DNA from: Eupeodes corollae | Lineage: Eukaryota; Arthropoda; Insecta; Diptera; Syrphidae | Assembly: GCF_945859685.1 (NCBI RefSeq) | Contig: NC_079147.1 | Coordinates: 129,636,238 to 129,700,237 of the forward strand | DNA length: 64,000 nucleotides | Direction of reading: 5' to 3' | Part shown: piece by piece, positions 45,105 through 55,640 of the stretch | How the letters are laid out: each line of letters starts with the position of its first letter | How positions within the stretch are numbered: the first letter of the stretch is position 1 | Position numbers and translations under genes: made by a program | The notes under the pieces: generated by a model | Seen by the model: only the letters and a program-made list of their open reading frames with translations | What the model was told of the DNA's origin: nothing | Databases searched by the model: none

Positions 45105-45743
45105 TATAACGGGTTATCCATTTTGCGGTTTCAAAAATATGGTCCTAGAATTTTCCATTTTTAAAATAACTATTTAAACCAATTAACTTTTTTCAGTTAA
45201 AATTCTGAAATTTACTAAAATGGATCGCTTAAATATCGCACAACGCACAGGTACAAATTGTTAAAACCTTCTACAAAAATGGTGATTTACTATCGTGCCT
45301 TAAAAGGACATAATGATTTACATAATCGTCAACAACGCAAGCCATTGACAAAATTGTAAAGAAATTTGAAGACAATGGGTTGGTTACAGATGTTGTAATC
45401 GTCGTTTCGCTCGTACCAATGAAAATATCGCTGCTGTAAGCCGAAGACCCGAATGTGTCGATCCCTCGTCGTTCTCAGGAATTAGGACAGTCCTTCGATT
45501 CTTAACTGTTGAACATTTACAAAATAAAGCATTCGTCAAGTTATGGATGAGGTACTGCCCAATATGAGTCGAAAATAACCAAACAAAAACCGATGCTTTT
45601 AACAATTCGCGTGGTGGTCATTTAAATGCTGTAGTGTTTTAAACACAATGTCAACGTTATTATAAGAAAGAAATATCAAACAAAAATATTTTATGTGTTT
45701 TATTTACGTTTACTTTTGAAGCCGAAAATGGACAACCCTGCAT
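45105..45743 (+). mobile_element. mariner-like element, internally deleted
   Basis: gggttatccattttgcggtt at 45111 and the inverse of 45718-45738 (gggttgtccattttcggctt) form inverted repeats of about 21 bp with three to four differences. TA dinucleotides flank within a few bases. Only the two ends of a transposase remain between them. Length about 630 bp against about 1.3 kb for a complete mariner. Confidence 0.7.
45220..45655 (+). pseudogene. mariner-like transposase, N- and C-terminal pieces
   Basis: The frame starts MDRLNIAQRTQVQIVKTFYK at 45220. After shifts, pieces equivalent to 'NRRFARTNENIAAVS' and 'IPRRSQELGQSFDS' follow near 45395-45500. At about 45535 the sequence jumps to the C-terminal end ('IRQVMDEVLPNMSRK', then an NSRGGHLNAVVF-like end near 45605-45640). 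The entire DDE core is deleted. The order of blocks matches mariner-type transposases with an HTH N-terminus. Confidence 0.7.
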
Positions 45744-45898
45744 ATGAAGACATAAACTTAACATATTTTTCTTAAACTCTGACTGAGGAAGTTTAAAAAT
45801 AAATAATTTAGTTGCATGAATTAAACAGGTACTAAAATATTTACTTAATTAGAAAACGGAAAGATAAATCATATGCTATTAATTTGTTGAATACTTAC

Positions 45899-45992
45899 GC
45901 CCATGCATATTTTGAAGCATTTCTTTTTCCTGTAAATAGCGGAGATAATTCAGCTCTTAATCGAATTAGTGATTTCACTTTGTCTGCGTCCC
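45899..45992 (-). CDS. isolated exon, Myb/SANT-like DNA-binding domain
   Basis: On the minus strand a 94-bp open segment is bounded by an acceptor (gatttattttttaag|GG) and a donor (GC|gtaagtat). It encodes DADKVKSLIRLRAELSPLF, then TGKRNASKYAW. This resembles the first two helices of Myb/SANT-like (MADF-related) domains of insect regulators and of the accessory proteins of PIF/Harbinger elements, where 'LI-LR-E----FTGK-N---AW' recurs. No stops or indels are seen. Neighbouring exons were not found; a mariner insertion lies 150 bp downstream in its direction. It could be a host gene with long introns or a transposon-derived piece. Confidence 0.5.
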
Positions 45993-46624
45993 CTTAAAAA
46001 ATAAATCATAAAAGAATACTGTTAGGAAAAGAAATCATAAGGATTGATTATGAAAATAAATATCAACATTTTCAAAACTAAAAAAATAGACTTGGATGCG
46101 ACTAAAACTAATAACTTTCCTCATTGTATATATATTTTGGAATGTATATTTCCATATATCTATGGAACAGTTTTGTATTCCATATCCACAGCTAGGGAGG
46201 CAATGGCTATACCAAAATGCTTGATATAGAGTTAAGAATGACACGAGAAAATAAAGTTAAAACAAATGCTTTCATAGTTTTTGCTTCCAATGCAGTGGTA
46301 CGAGGTACCTTAAAGTTAGCATACAAATTTTGAACAATATAAGATAAATTATAAAAAAAAAAACGAAAAAGCCTCCATGACACAAAGAAAAATAATTACA
46401 AAAAATATTTTTCGAAAATCAACAAATCTTAAAATAAAAATAACGAGTATTGCCGACACATTCGGCAGATTTAAAGGATTATTGCTGCCGTTTAGTTGGT
46501 CCATAAATATAAGTATCTATCAGAACATTTTTAATCATCATTTTGTTTTAACCAAAGCAGAGTCAGGTACTTGTGACACACAAAAACTCATTTATCGGTC
46601 ACCAAAGACATATTTTTTGGCAGG
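45993..46624. other. no feature recognised
   Basis: AT-rich. Frames at 46035-46244 (minus) and 46377-46682 (plus, whose end overlaps the ORF1 fragment) show no further motif. Confidence 0.3.
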
Positions 46625-46735
46625 TAAAGGATCTAACCCAGTTCAAGTGTGTTCTTTGTGGAAACCAAGGGAACTCTGTTAGTTATAATAGCTGCTCTAA
46701 TGCTCAACTGATTAAAACAAAAACAGTCTAGCCAA
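46625..46735 (+). pseudogene. LINE ORF1 zinc-knuckle fragment (family J1)
   Basis: The sequence is closely similar to 5645-5745: the frame reads KDLTQFKCVLCGNQGNSVSY, then NSCSNAQLIKTKTV and a stop. The His of the C-x2-C-x4-H-x-C motif is lost. It is joined at its 3' side to the RT of another LINE, so it is part of a rearranged or chimeric copy. Confidence 0.7.
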
Positions 46736-47050
46736 ATTCATTTGATAGAGTTTGGTATCAAGCTCTCTTATCAAAAATACTTGCTTTTGGCAATGATGAA
46801 TCTCTTCTTCGTTGGATTAGACATTACACTTCTATCTGTCCATTACAAGTGGTATTTGATGGTTTAAAGGCTGCAATGCATAAAATAAATGCTGGTGTTT
46901 CCCAGAGCTCCGCCTTGTCTCTGACTCTCTTCCCTATATTAATACAATATCTTTTTTCTGTATCTTGTTTCTTATCAATTAACCTGTTTCTCTAAAGACA
47001 GTACTCCCAACTTTTTGTATTTTGTAACATTTCTGTCCTTTAGATGTGGA
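46736..47050 (+). pseudogene. older LINE RT, 5' part (interrupted)
   Basis: The frame reads FDRVWYQALLSKILAFG, LLRWIRHYTSICPLQVVFDG, and then INAGVSQSSALSLTLFPILI, where RTs have GVPQGSVLSPTLF. This is the RT palm of a Jockey/CR1-like LINE. It stops at the 9-bp word agatgtgga (47042-47050), where the 3.4-kb LINE of family R1 is inserted. The continuation lies at 50483-50760. The Asp pair was in a part already lost. Confidence 0.7.
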
Positions 47051-47519
47051 TGTTCAAATGGTAGACATGTGCATTCAAGAGGACACAAGCGTCCACAAGT
47101 TTTTCTTAAAACCAACCTCTGTCTATCAACTCCTACTCTCACCTCCACGTGGTGAACATCGGGTGCCTAGTACCTCAACTGGAGATTGGGTTCCAACCCC
47201 AGTGGAAAGTTGTTGGGGGCAGCAAACGAGAGATGTGGGGAGAGGTTTTTCCACTAAGGCACCTCTCCTTATCCAGACGGCAGCGGAGGAATTCCCGAGA
47301 TGGAATCAACGGTGGCGTCTACAGTTCCAGTAAGGTTGAACTACTTAGTGAACACCTTATAGGGCTTCTTCGACTTATTCGGAGCCCAGGCCTGTAAGGA
47401 TCGGTTTTATCCGGCTCCCCATCCTTGGAGTTATACTTAGGACCTGGCCCTCCAGGTTGGAGGTTGTGCGTCAGGGTGACTTTCTGGCCACGTAAAAGCT
47501 TTCAAAGTTTCGAAGCACC

Positions 47520-48424
47520 AACAAGCCTCGGATACGGACGGATTTACTGTTGACAACCAACGCAAACGAATAAAGGACAACGAACTTCGGATATGCACGT
47601 GGAATGTTAGGTCCCTTAACAGACCACGTGCGGCCGAAGAATTAGCGGAGGCCCTAGAACGATATAAAGCAGATATCACCGCCATCCAGAAAATACGATG
47701 GGATGGGCCGGGCAAAAAGAGGATGAAAAACTGCGATATTTACTATGGTGACTGCTACCACGAAAACCAACAGCGCTTATTTGGATGCGGATTCGTCATT
47801 GGAGCCAGACTTAGGCAAGAAGTCTTGAGCTATAGGTGCATCAATGAGCGCCTTATGACCATACGCATCAAGGCTAAATTTGGCAACATTAGCCTGATAT
47901 GCGCGCACGCCCCCACAGGAGAGAAAGACGACAACACCAAAGATATGTTCTTCGAGCTCTTAGACAAAACATATGAGCAGTGCCCTAGCTACGATATTAA
48001 AATACTCCTGGGCGATTTTAATGCCAAGCTAGGAAGGGAAGACATCTTTGGTGGAATAATCGGGAAGAACAGCCTGCACGACAACACTTCCGACAGTGGA
48101 TTCAGGCTCATAGATTTTGCTGCGGGGCGAAACGTCATGGTAGCCAGTACGCGTTTTCCACACCTCAACATCCACAAAGGAACTTGGACTTCTCCAGATC
48201 AATCTACCGTCAACCAGATTGACCATATTGCGATCGACGCCAGACACGCTTCCAGCATTATGGATGTACGAACTTTCCGAGGAGCTAACATCGACTCGGA
48301 CCACTACCTCGTTGTAGCCAAGGTAGCACTTCGGATTTCCAGACCCAAGGCAAAACAGGGAGGTGCTAAGAGAAGATACAAAGTCGAACGGCTACAATCG
48401 CCAGAGATCGCCAAATCCTTTTAA
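47520..48424 (+). pseudogene. LINE endonuclease domain, copy 3
   Basis: The frame is open from at least 47540: LRICTWNVRSLNRPRAAEE, ITAIQKIRWDGPGKKRMKNC, where the catalytic Glu of 'QEIRW' is Lys (about 47689), and GCGFVIGARLRQEVLS. KILLGDFNAKLGRED (Asp and Asn present), HKGTWTSPDQSTVNQIDHIA and DSDHYLVVAKV (catalytic Asp-His) follow. The TAA at 48422 ends it; copy 1 continues at this point. All motifs but the Glu are preserved, and the frame is intact over some 290 codons. Confidence 0.85.
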
Positions 48425-50463
48425 AACAGAGTTACAAGTAACCTCTCTCGAAGTTCTCTGCCGCCAACACCATGTATCGAAAACCAGTGGCAACATTGCC
48501 AAGATGCAATCAGAGAAGCCGGCTCTGATGTGCTGGGTTTCAAACAGCAAATGCAGCCAAACAACAGGCAAGCAAAGCGGCTCTGCATAAAAGGACGAGA
48601 GCTGCTCGTAAGCTCTATGAGCAGAAGAGGCGAGAGGAACGCCGACTTCTCAGAAGGAAAAAGAGAGGGCATGAGAAGCGTGCGGTCGAAGATGTTGAGA
48701 GGTATAAGAGCAGGATTGAGGTTCGAAAGTTTTATGAACAGGTGAAACGAAATTCACAGGTACATAAACCTTGAACCGAAGGCTGCAAAGACGAAAGTGG
48801 AAACATCATAGTGGAACCGCAGTCAATGCTGAGGATATGGAAGGACCACTTCTGGAGACTGTACAACGGCGATGAAGAACTGAATTCCGCTGTCAGGCAG
48901 GATGATCCATTCAATATAGACGACGAAAGCCAACAATCCCGTCCTCCCGACTTAAACGAAGTAAAGATTGCCATATCTTAGTTGAAGTCTAATACAGCCG
49001 CTAAAGCGGATGGCTTGAATGCCGAGGTCTTTAAAGCACCTGGAGATAAGTTGGTTAGGAGCATGCACCAACTTATCTGTAAGATATGGTCGGAAGAAAA
49101 CATGCCCCATGAATGGAACCTCAGTATTGTTTGCCCGATCCTGAAAAAAGGAGACCCCCTAAACTGCACCAACTATAGAGGAATAAGTCTACTTAACATC
49201 GCCTATACAATCTTCTCTGCCGTAATATGTGAACGTCTAAAGCCCATCGTCAACAACCTGATAGGTCCTTATCAGTGTGGTTTTAGACCAGGAAAGTCCA
49301 CAGTTAATCAAATATTCACATTACGGCAGATCCTGGAAAGAACTCAAGACACCCACCATCTTTTCATCCATTTCAAGGCCGCATATGACAGCATCTACAG
49401 GGACGAGCTGTATGCCATGTCTAGTTTTGGCATCCCTGTCAAACTCGTCCGTTTTTGCAGGATGACCATGGAGAATTCACGCTGCTCCATAAAGGTTGGA
49501 AACAACTTAACAGAACCTTTTGATGTCAAAAAAGGTTTTAGACAAGGTGATGCGCTGTCATGCGATTTTTTTAACATCGAGCTTGAAAGAATAGTGCAGA
49601 GCTCACACGTCAACACTGGAGGCACTATCTTTCAAAGTCTGTCCAATTACTGGCATATGCTCATGACATTGACATAATCGGAAGAACTCAGCGTGATGTC
49701 AATGGGGCTTTTGTGAGTATTGAGGCGGCGGAGGCGGCAAAAATATGTTTAACGGTTAATGAGGGCAAAACAAAGTACATGCTGTCGTCTAGAAAGGACA
49801 TGCAACACCGACGTTTTGTTCAAAACGTCACAATCGACAGACGTAACTTTGAGGCAGTCAAGGACTTCGTCTACCTAGGCTCCGCAGTAAACGCAGAAAA
49901 CAACACCAGCGCTGAGATCAAACGCAGAATAACTCTTGCTAACCGCTGTTTCTTTGGACTAAGAAAGCAATTGAGTGGTTAAGTCCTCTCTCGAGGGACC
50001 AAAGTGTTGCTATATAAGACCCTTATCATCCCCGTCCTGCTATACGGTGCAGAAGCATGGACCATGACAAAAGCGGATGAAAGCACCTTGGGTCGCTTCG
50101 AGAGAAAAGTTTTTCGTGTGATCTTCACCCCCCGTATGCATCGAAGGGGAGTGGAGAAGAAGATGGAACGACGAACTGTACGGGCTGTACAGCGACGTAG
50201 ACTTAGCAAGAAGAGTAAAAGTCCAACGACTAAGATGGCTGGGTCACGTAGAGCGCATGGAAACCAATGCTCCGGCCCGGAAAGTCTTCGAATCCGCACC
50301 CGCAGGACAGCGCAGTAGGGGAAGACCGCGGATCAGGTGGCGCGCACAAGTGGAAGGTGACCTAACCCAACTTGGAGCGCGAAACTGGAGACATCTAGCT
50401 AGGGACCGAGCTAGGTGGAGAAGTTTGTTGGGTGAGGCCCTAGTTCACACAGGACTGTAGCGC
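48425..50463 (+). pseudogene. LINE linker, reverse transcriptase and C-terminus, copy 3
   Basis: After a basic linker in shifting frames, RT runs in one 231-codon frame (48982-49677): LSIVCPILKKGDPLNCTNYR, GPYQCGFRPGKSTVNQIFTL, HFKAAYDSIYRDELY (the DFKAAYD Asp is His), RQGDALSCDFFNIELERI, then YAHDIDII near 49653, where YADD has His for the first Asp. The thumb continues at 49713-49982 (KYMLSSRKDMQ, VYLGSAVNAENNTSAEIKRR), then 50004-50318 and 50257-50460 with RWRAQVEGDLTQLGARNWRH and ARDRARWRSLLGEALVH. Several +1/-1 shifts break it. Confidence 0.85.
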
Positions 50464-50491
50464 CACCTTAAGTAAGTAAGTAAGATGTGGA

Positions 50492-50760
50492 ACTAGAACG
50501 TCAGCATAAGTTAGGATCTTTATTTTCCAATATCGACAGCTTTGTTCAATGGGGAATTATAAAAAAATGTAAATTTTAATACATCAAAAAGACAATGCTG
50601 TCTCCTGTTGTCAAAGCGTAACCCACCCACTGTCCACGTGTGACACTTGCATCCAGGATTGACTTTCAGTAATCAGTATGTGTATTACATATTTGATATT
50701 GCCAAAAATGCTGCTTAGATGAGCTGCAGCTTATCTTCAACTTAATAAAAAAAAAAGCTA
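50492..50760 (+). pseudogene. older LINE RT, 3' part (after the insertion)
   Basis: Reading from the target duplication, DVELERQHKLGSLFSNIDSF then VQWGIIKKCKF continues the LINE interrupted at 47050: the spliced frame runs through the single copy of the 9-bp word. The later text ('QCCLLLSKRNPPT'-like in other frames, to about 50640) is the RT thumb of the same LINE group. It decays into AT-rich sequence near 50760. Confidence 0.65.
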
Positions 50761-50789
50761 GTAGGTTTGATATCCAATGGAATAAAACA

Positions 50790-51400
50790 AAAAAATGCAC
50801 AGATGCCCTTCTACTCGTAGTTGATTTGGAAAAGTCTTTCGACACCGTGCAGTAAGAGGTATTTATATAAGACTAAGAAGGTTTGGCATAAGCACAGAAT
50901 TGTTATATGCGGTCTATGATATGCTTACTAGTATAAAGTTTGTTGTCAAAAGTGCCAATGTAGCTTCTACAAAAAATTAAAAATTGTCTTCAACAGGAAG
51001 CAGTAATTTCGCACATTCTCTTCAGCATTTACACCAGCGATTTGATAGGTAGTCTAACCAAGGCAATTGTGTACGCGGACTATCTTATTGCGTACTGAAC
51101 GGCCCAAAGGTTACGTTTATTAGAATTCTCTTGTAGCGTGATTTGGACAAGATTAAGCGATATTACGACGACTGTAAACTGAAAATAAGTGTCCAGAAGT
51201 CGGAGACAATCCTGTTTCGGATTCCGTTGGCTAGGGCCACGAGGGATACGTGTAAGATTTCACGCAAGATAATCATCGTTAATCCGTGCGAGCAGCGATT
51301 AACGGATGAAAAGTGTACTAAAGTATCTCGGTCTCTGGTTAGGTCAGTATCTTCTTTGATTCTTGATTTCACAATCTACAACATAATCGTTCCACTAAAA
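50790..51400 (+). pseudogene. Jockey-like LINE RT remnant (family J1)
   Basis: Pieces in several frames: DALLLVVDLEKSFDTV (RT catalytic Asp, about 50810-50850), 'VISHILFSIYTSDLIGSLTK' then 'AIVYADYLIAY' (YADD with the second Asp changed to Tyr) near 51000-51100, DLDKIKRYYDDCKLKISVQK then SETILFRIPLARATRDT (51143-51260), and a 'KYLGLWLGQYL' block near 51325. The same words occur in the minus-strand copy at 19.4-21.0 kb. 5' and 3' parts are missing. Confidence 0.75.
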
Positions 51401-51446
51401 ATGTTTAATTTTTTTTATTCCCAGCTATAAGTTTTAAAACTTTGCC

Positions 51447-51522
51447 TATGATAACTCTCCACCATCCTCTGTGCGAGTATTGTTGTCAGGGATGGAGGGG
51501 ACCTACAGTTATATGCAAGAAC
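51447..51522 (-). repeat. SINE fragment
   Basis: Minus orientation of the SINE family: 'ctgtgcgagtattgttgtca', then 'gggatggaggggacctacag' and 'ttatatgc'. Only this internal block remains. Confidence 0.7.
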
Positions 51523-51824
51523 GAATAAAACGATGGAAATATATGAAAATACTCTTTCTTAATTCTTCTAAGCAAGCGAAAACGGTAGTCTTTTGATAGC
51601 CTCTAAATGATTGTTATTTCGTCGTATACACTTACCACTTAAGAAAAATCCTAACAATTTAATCTCAGAATAACATAATTCTCATTTACTCGGTCTTAAC
51701 TCCATTTTATATTTAGCAAGACTGCTTAAAACTTACTTAAAAAGACTTAAATAGTTTGTGTAATTAATTTTAAGTAATTTTAAGGTAAATAACTACGAGA
51801 CCTTCACGAATAAAATCTCTCAAA

Positions 51825-52620
51825 ATAATGTTTATAAATCTCTGGAATACGATTGGGCTATTTTTAAGCCCAAATGGTATTTTTAAGTATTCGTATTGTT
51901 CATCTGGAGTCACAAAAGCAATTTATAACAATGAAAACCGTTTGTTAAAATAATCTTATCCTTCAAGACGTCCAATACAATCATCAATTAGAGGTAACGA
52001 AAAATTATCACGTACAGTGCACTTTCTTAGAGGTCGATAATCAATACGTAAACGATTTTCTTCATTTTTCTTTGGAACCACAACTAAAGGGGCCGAATAT
52101 GGACAGTAGATTAGATGTATATATTATACCTCTAGAAAGCATTTTGTTGGTATGTTTATTTACAATTTAATTCTCACTCTATAGGCTTCTAGGTTTTCGG
52201 AATATAGGAAACAAGTCTTAATTTTATAAAATAATCATGCTTGGTTTCAAGAATGTTTTTCAAATCCAAATACTATTCTTCAATGGTTTCAATAATTTCA
52301 TTTTAATAAAAGCATCAAGTTTTGGGTTAATGTCATATTGTTCAGAAAACGATTCGTCTATCATTACATTATGAATTTTCAGATTTGTGGGTATCATAGT
52401 CTTTGAAATTGGGAAACGGAATTAAAAGCTACTTAATTTCAATGATATCTGGCTTTGTATTGCTGATAACATTTTCTTCTTCTAGTTCTTTCCATATTAA
52501 CCAATTTCTTGTGTTTTTTCCAACAAACGCAGTTCAAGAACAGACTCCTCTTCTTCATAGTTTCTGCAGAAGAAATTGCCGAATTCATACTGGAACGTAA
52601 AAAATCTGCGTATAATGTTC
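51825..52620 (-). pseudogene. gypsy-type pol RT remnant
   Basis: The minus strand contains the RT blocks YSAPLVVVPKKNEENRLRID (about 52095-52040), YRPLRKCTVRDNFSLPLIDD, FVTPDEQYEYLKIPFGLKNS and PIVFQRFINIIL (about 51930-51830). This order is the N-terminal half of a Ty3/gypsy RT. Upstream to about 52600 a charged region (KPDIIEIK, IPTNLKIHNVMIDESF) could be the protease-RT linker. Stops are frequent and the catalytic D-D block is not present. Confidence 0.75.
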
Positions 52621-52720
52621 GTAATTGTTCAATCGCTGCAGTTGTTCAAAATTAAAATCCACCAGTAAGGGCAGTTGTACATACGTTTTTATTGATTCAT
52701 TATTCATCCTTAAGATACAC
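52621..52720. other. short spacer, no feature
   Basis: AT-rich joint between the gypsy remnant and the Tc1-like left end. Confidence 0.3.
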
Positions 52721-53950
52721 TGTCAGATAAAATAAAGTGCAAAGGCGGTTCATTTGATTTCATAGCGCTGCACTTTGAAGCGCTGCACAGAATTTTTTGA
52801 ATTTCTTGCTACTAATTACGTCACAAACTTCCAGTTGCTTACTCTCTGATCCAAAAAAAGGTTTATTCTTTTGTTTATAAACATCAGTTATATTGCTGCA
52901 TATCAAGTTGACACGCGACAAAATTAAGTGCAATTTTTATTACTCTTTCAATTTCTTACTAAATAAATAAAAAATAGGAACATTTTGTAAAGCAGAGAAA
53001 ATATTGAAAGGTTTATAAATTAAATTTAAAGTCATATTCATTTAATTGCTTATTTTTATTTTATTCGGTTAATGATATTATGAAACCACTTTCAACCGAA
53101 GTGAAGGACCGTCAACATGGGTTGACATTCCAAAAACTAGCAGAAAAATATGGATTGTATGTTTCTGGTGTAAGAAAACTTTATTTTAATTTGATACAAC
53201 GAGGAACTGTGTCGTCAGCTTTAAAAATTCTTGTGAAAGGAAAAGAAAGACTACAGCTGTTGAAGACCGCAGAATTAAAACTGAGACTCGAAAAAACCCA
53301 TTATATTCGGCCCGAAACATCAACGAAGACCTGGAGTTATCCATTACACCAAGGACTGTTCAAAGGCGACTGAATGAAAGTGGCTTAAGAAACTTTTTTG
53401 CGAAGAAAAAGCCGAAAAAGTCCGATGAGTTCAAATTTGAATTAAAAAATGTAAAAGCCAGAAAACGAGTTTGGTGCGCCAAAGGTGCATCCAAAAAACC
53501 GTCAAATATGGTGGAGGGTCACTTATGGTCTGGGGATGTTTTTACTTAAGTGGGGTTGGAAATATTATTTAAATTTACACTAAAATGTCGGGTTCTAGTT
53601 AATTCAATATTGTTAGAGAAAATTGCAAAAGATTTTTTCGCGCAAAACAATATTGACTTTCTGAATGGCCACCTCAATCCCCAGGCCTTAACCCTATTGA
53701 GCACTTTTGGTCCATTTTGAATGACAGGATACCTTTGGATGAGCCTCGCAATGTACCGTCTTTTTGGGAAAGTATCCAAAATTAATGGGAGAGAATTCCA
53801 CCTAAATTTTCAAAAAATCTTGTCTGCAATATGACCAAAAGTCTTGCTGAAGTTATTCAAAATAAAGGCGGACCCACTTGTTATTAATTTTTATTTACTT
53901 TATCAAACTGTTTTTGTAATATTTTGAATTTGCACTTTATTTTGTCTTTC
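52721..53950 (+). mobile_element. Tc1-like element with repeated left terminus
   Basis: AGATAAAATAAAGTGCA at 52724-52740 and the inverse of 53931-53947 (AGACAAAATAAAGTGCA) are terminal inverted repeats. A further copy of the word, gacaaaattaagtgca, lies inside the left arm at 52917-52932, about 195 bp in. Two direct copies within one arm recall the IR/DR arrangement of some Tc1 relatives such as Minos and Sleeping Beauty. A transposase remnant fills the right two-thirds. Confidence 0.65.
53080..53888 (+). pseudogene. Tc1-like transposase, core deleted
   Basis: ATG 53080 starts MKPLSTEVKDRQHGLTFQKL and an HTH region. After a shift near 53300, 'NINEDLELSITPRTVQRRLN' and ESGLRNFFAKKKPKK follow. 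The first catalytic block (DES) is deleted near 53475, and KTVKYGGGSLMVWGCFYLSG continues in another frame. The second block (QDNDPKH) is also deleted. The third survives as WPPQSPGLNPIEHFW (Glu, about 53700) with a near-complete C-terminus to TAA at about 53886. Confidence 0.8.
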
Positions 53951-54994
53951 TTTTTTTTCTGAAGTTATTGCATAATAAAAGGTTTTCAATACAATATCAA
54001 TGATTATTTATTTTGTGTTACATTAAATAATTATAAAATTGTTTTTACTTAAAAACTAAATAACCGAAAATTGAAAAGTAGAATATTATCAATTATAAAA
54101 AAGTAAACTAACAAGATGCAAGTTTATTCAATTGTTGGCGGTTTAATAAATTGTTGTAAACTAAGCCTTATGAATTTCATTAGAATTTTCAGTTTGATCA
54201 ATTAAATGTGAAAATGCAATGAATTTAATTCCTGTCCTGACTGCTACATATTTCCAATGAAAAACAAAATCAAATTATATTGATTCATTTTCAAAAGTAA
54301 TATGTATATTATACAAAAAAAAGTTTAAAATCTATTCATTGCATATCCTAACTTTCAAAACCACGAGGTTAGAAATTCCATTGTTAAATATTTCAAAGAC
54401 TGACTGCAGAAGAAAAATACATTGCAGTTTTCATTGAACACAAAATCATAACAGGCTTTGTCATTATATCCCGATTTTTCTAAATATCTCACAATTAAAA
54501 AAAAGTTAAATTCTCTGAAAAAATGAACGCCTAAGTACCAAACATATTTTATATGCTAGGTGGGTAGAAAAACAAGGACAATGGAAACTAAATCCATTAT
54601 GTAAATTATGTAGCTGACACTGACAAACATTTTGTTTTGCATTCTTTAAAAAATGAATGAGTCACTTTCAAATAAAAGTTAGTATTTTAAGAAAAAACAA
54701 TTTTGTGTTGATATACAAATATGTAGATGTGTAGAAACTAGGCCCGAATAAATCGTATATTTAATTTTATATATTTAAAAACAATCCTTTTCTTCCTGAC
54801 GAACCCATAAATAATATGATACGATGCAAAATTGCTTACTTAAATCCAAGCTATCAAATTCCAAAACAACAACTGATGTGTACAAAATACTGTACAAGGA
54901 ATGGAGCCAGGCGTCAAAGATCGTACGCATCATTTCTACAACAATATCCAGATAATAAAAAGAAGGTAAGCAAATAGGTGACGCAACAGTCTGT
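53951..54994. other. AT-rich stretch, no gene
   Basis: No coding family or repeat structure recognised. Confidence 0.35.
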
Positions 54995-55200
54995 TGAGAT
55001 TTAGGGCCTGGTGACCAACAACTTTAAACCATTTCTCTTTGTGATTAATGTTGTCAAGGATTGAAGGGACCTACAATTTTAAACCGAACCCGAACGGCTA
55101 ATTTGAGAAAGCACTTTTTATGTCAAGAATTACTCTTGGAGGATTTGCCAATTTGTCGCAAGAAGCAGGGATTAAAACCAAGACCTCAACATGCCACGTA
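54995..55200 (-). repeat. SINE copy, decayed
   Basis: Minus orientation with most of the family's blocks: 'gggcctggtgac', 'gggacctacaattt', 'aacccgaacggctaatttga', 'gaattactcttggaggattt' and 'aagacctc' near the tRNA-like head. Small deletions are scattered through it. Confidence 0.75.
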
Positions 55201-55309
55201 TACAAAATTTTTTTCAGAGGCTAAGAACTTTACATTGCCAACGCTTCATTAACTGGTGGCCATATCATCAGCTGTTAAATCATTTATTTTAAGTTTGGTG
55301 TGGTATATA

Positions 55310-55640
55310 AACATGAGCATTTTTTCGGTTGAACAACGCTTCCAATTTGTGAACATTTATTTTGAAAATCATGGATCTGTTCGCAATATGTATCGCACGA
55401 ATTTTGTTAAGCGATAAAGTGCAATTTTGGTTAGAACCATGATTGTTGACTTAATTTTTCCGTTCATCAATTGGACAACCATGATGTGAAGGAGATGTGG
55501 TTTCAAAAGACAGCGTTACGAAACATATTACTCAGCTCGAGCCACAATTGATTTTTTAAAGGAAACGTTTGGTAACCGTTTAGTTTCACGTTACGGCCTT
55601 CAATACCGAAGAACAGTAATTACAAGACAGTCGCACTGAT
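55310..55640 (+). pseudogene. mariner-like transposase, internally deleted
   Basis: The frame from 55313 reads MSIFSVEQRFQFVNIYFENH then GSVRNMYRTNF (N-terminal HTH region). After a jump near 55490, MWFQ is followed in mixed frames by pieces corresponding to 'QDSATCHT-ARATIDFLKETFG', then NRLVSRYG. This is the second catalytic Asp region of mariner-type transposases; the Asp is frameshifted. Both other catalytic blocks are absent. Confidence 0.65.

Larger units (their letters stand above)
47051..50482 (+). mobile_element. RTE-like LINE, copy 3 with both ends (family R1)
   Basis: It is flanked by agatgtgga (47042-47050 and 50483-50491), a 9-bp target duplication. The 5' end (tgttcaaatggtagacatgt) agrees with the start of the deletion derivative at 29040. 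The 3' end is (TAAG)4, overlapping the duplication by a few bases. About 470 bp of 5'UTR precede one large EN-RT ORF; no ORF1 was seen. RNase H is absent. At about 3.43 kb this is probably close to the full length of the family. Coding is broken by a stop at 48422 and later frameshifts. Confidence 0.85.
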
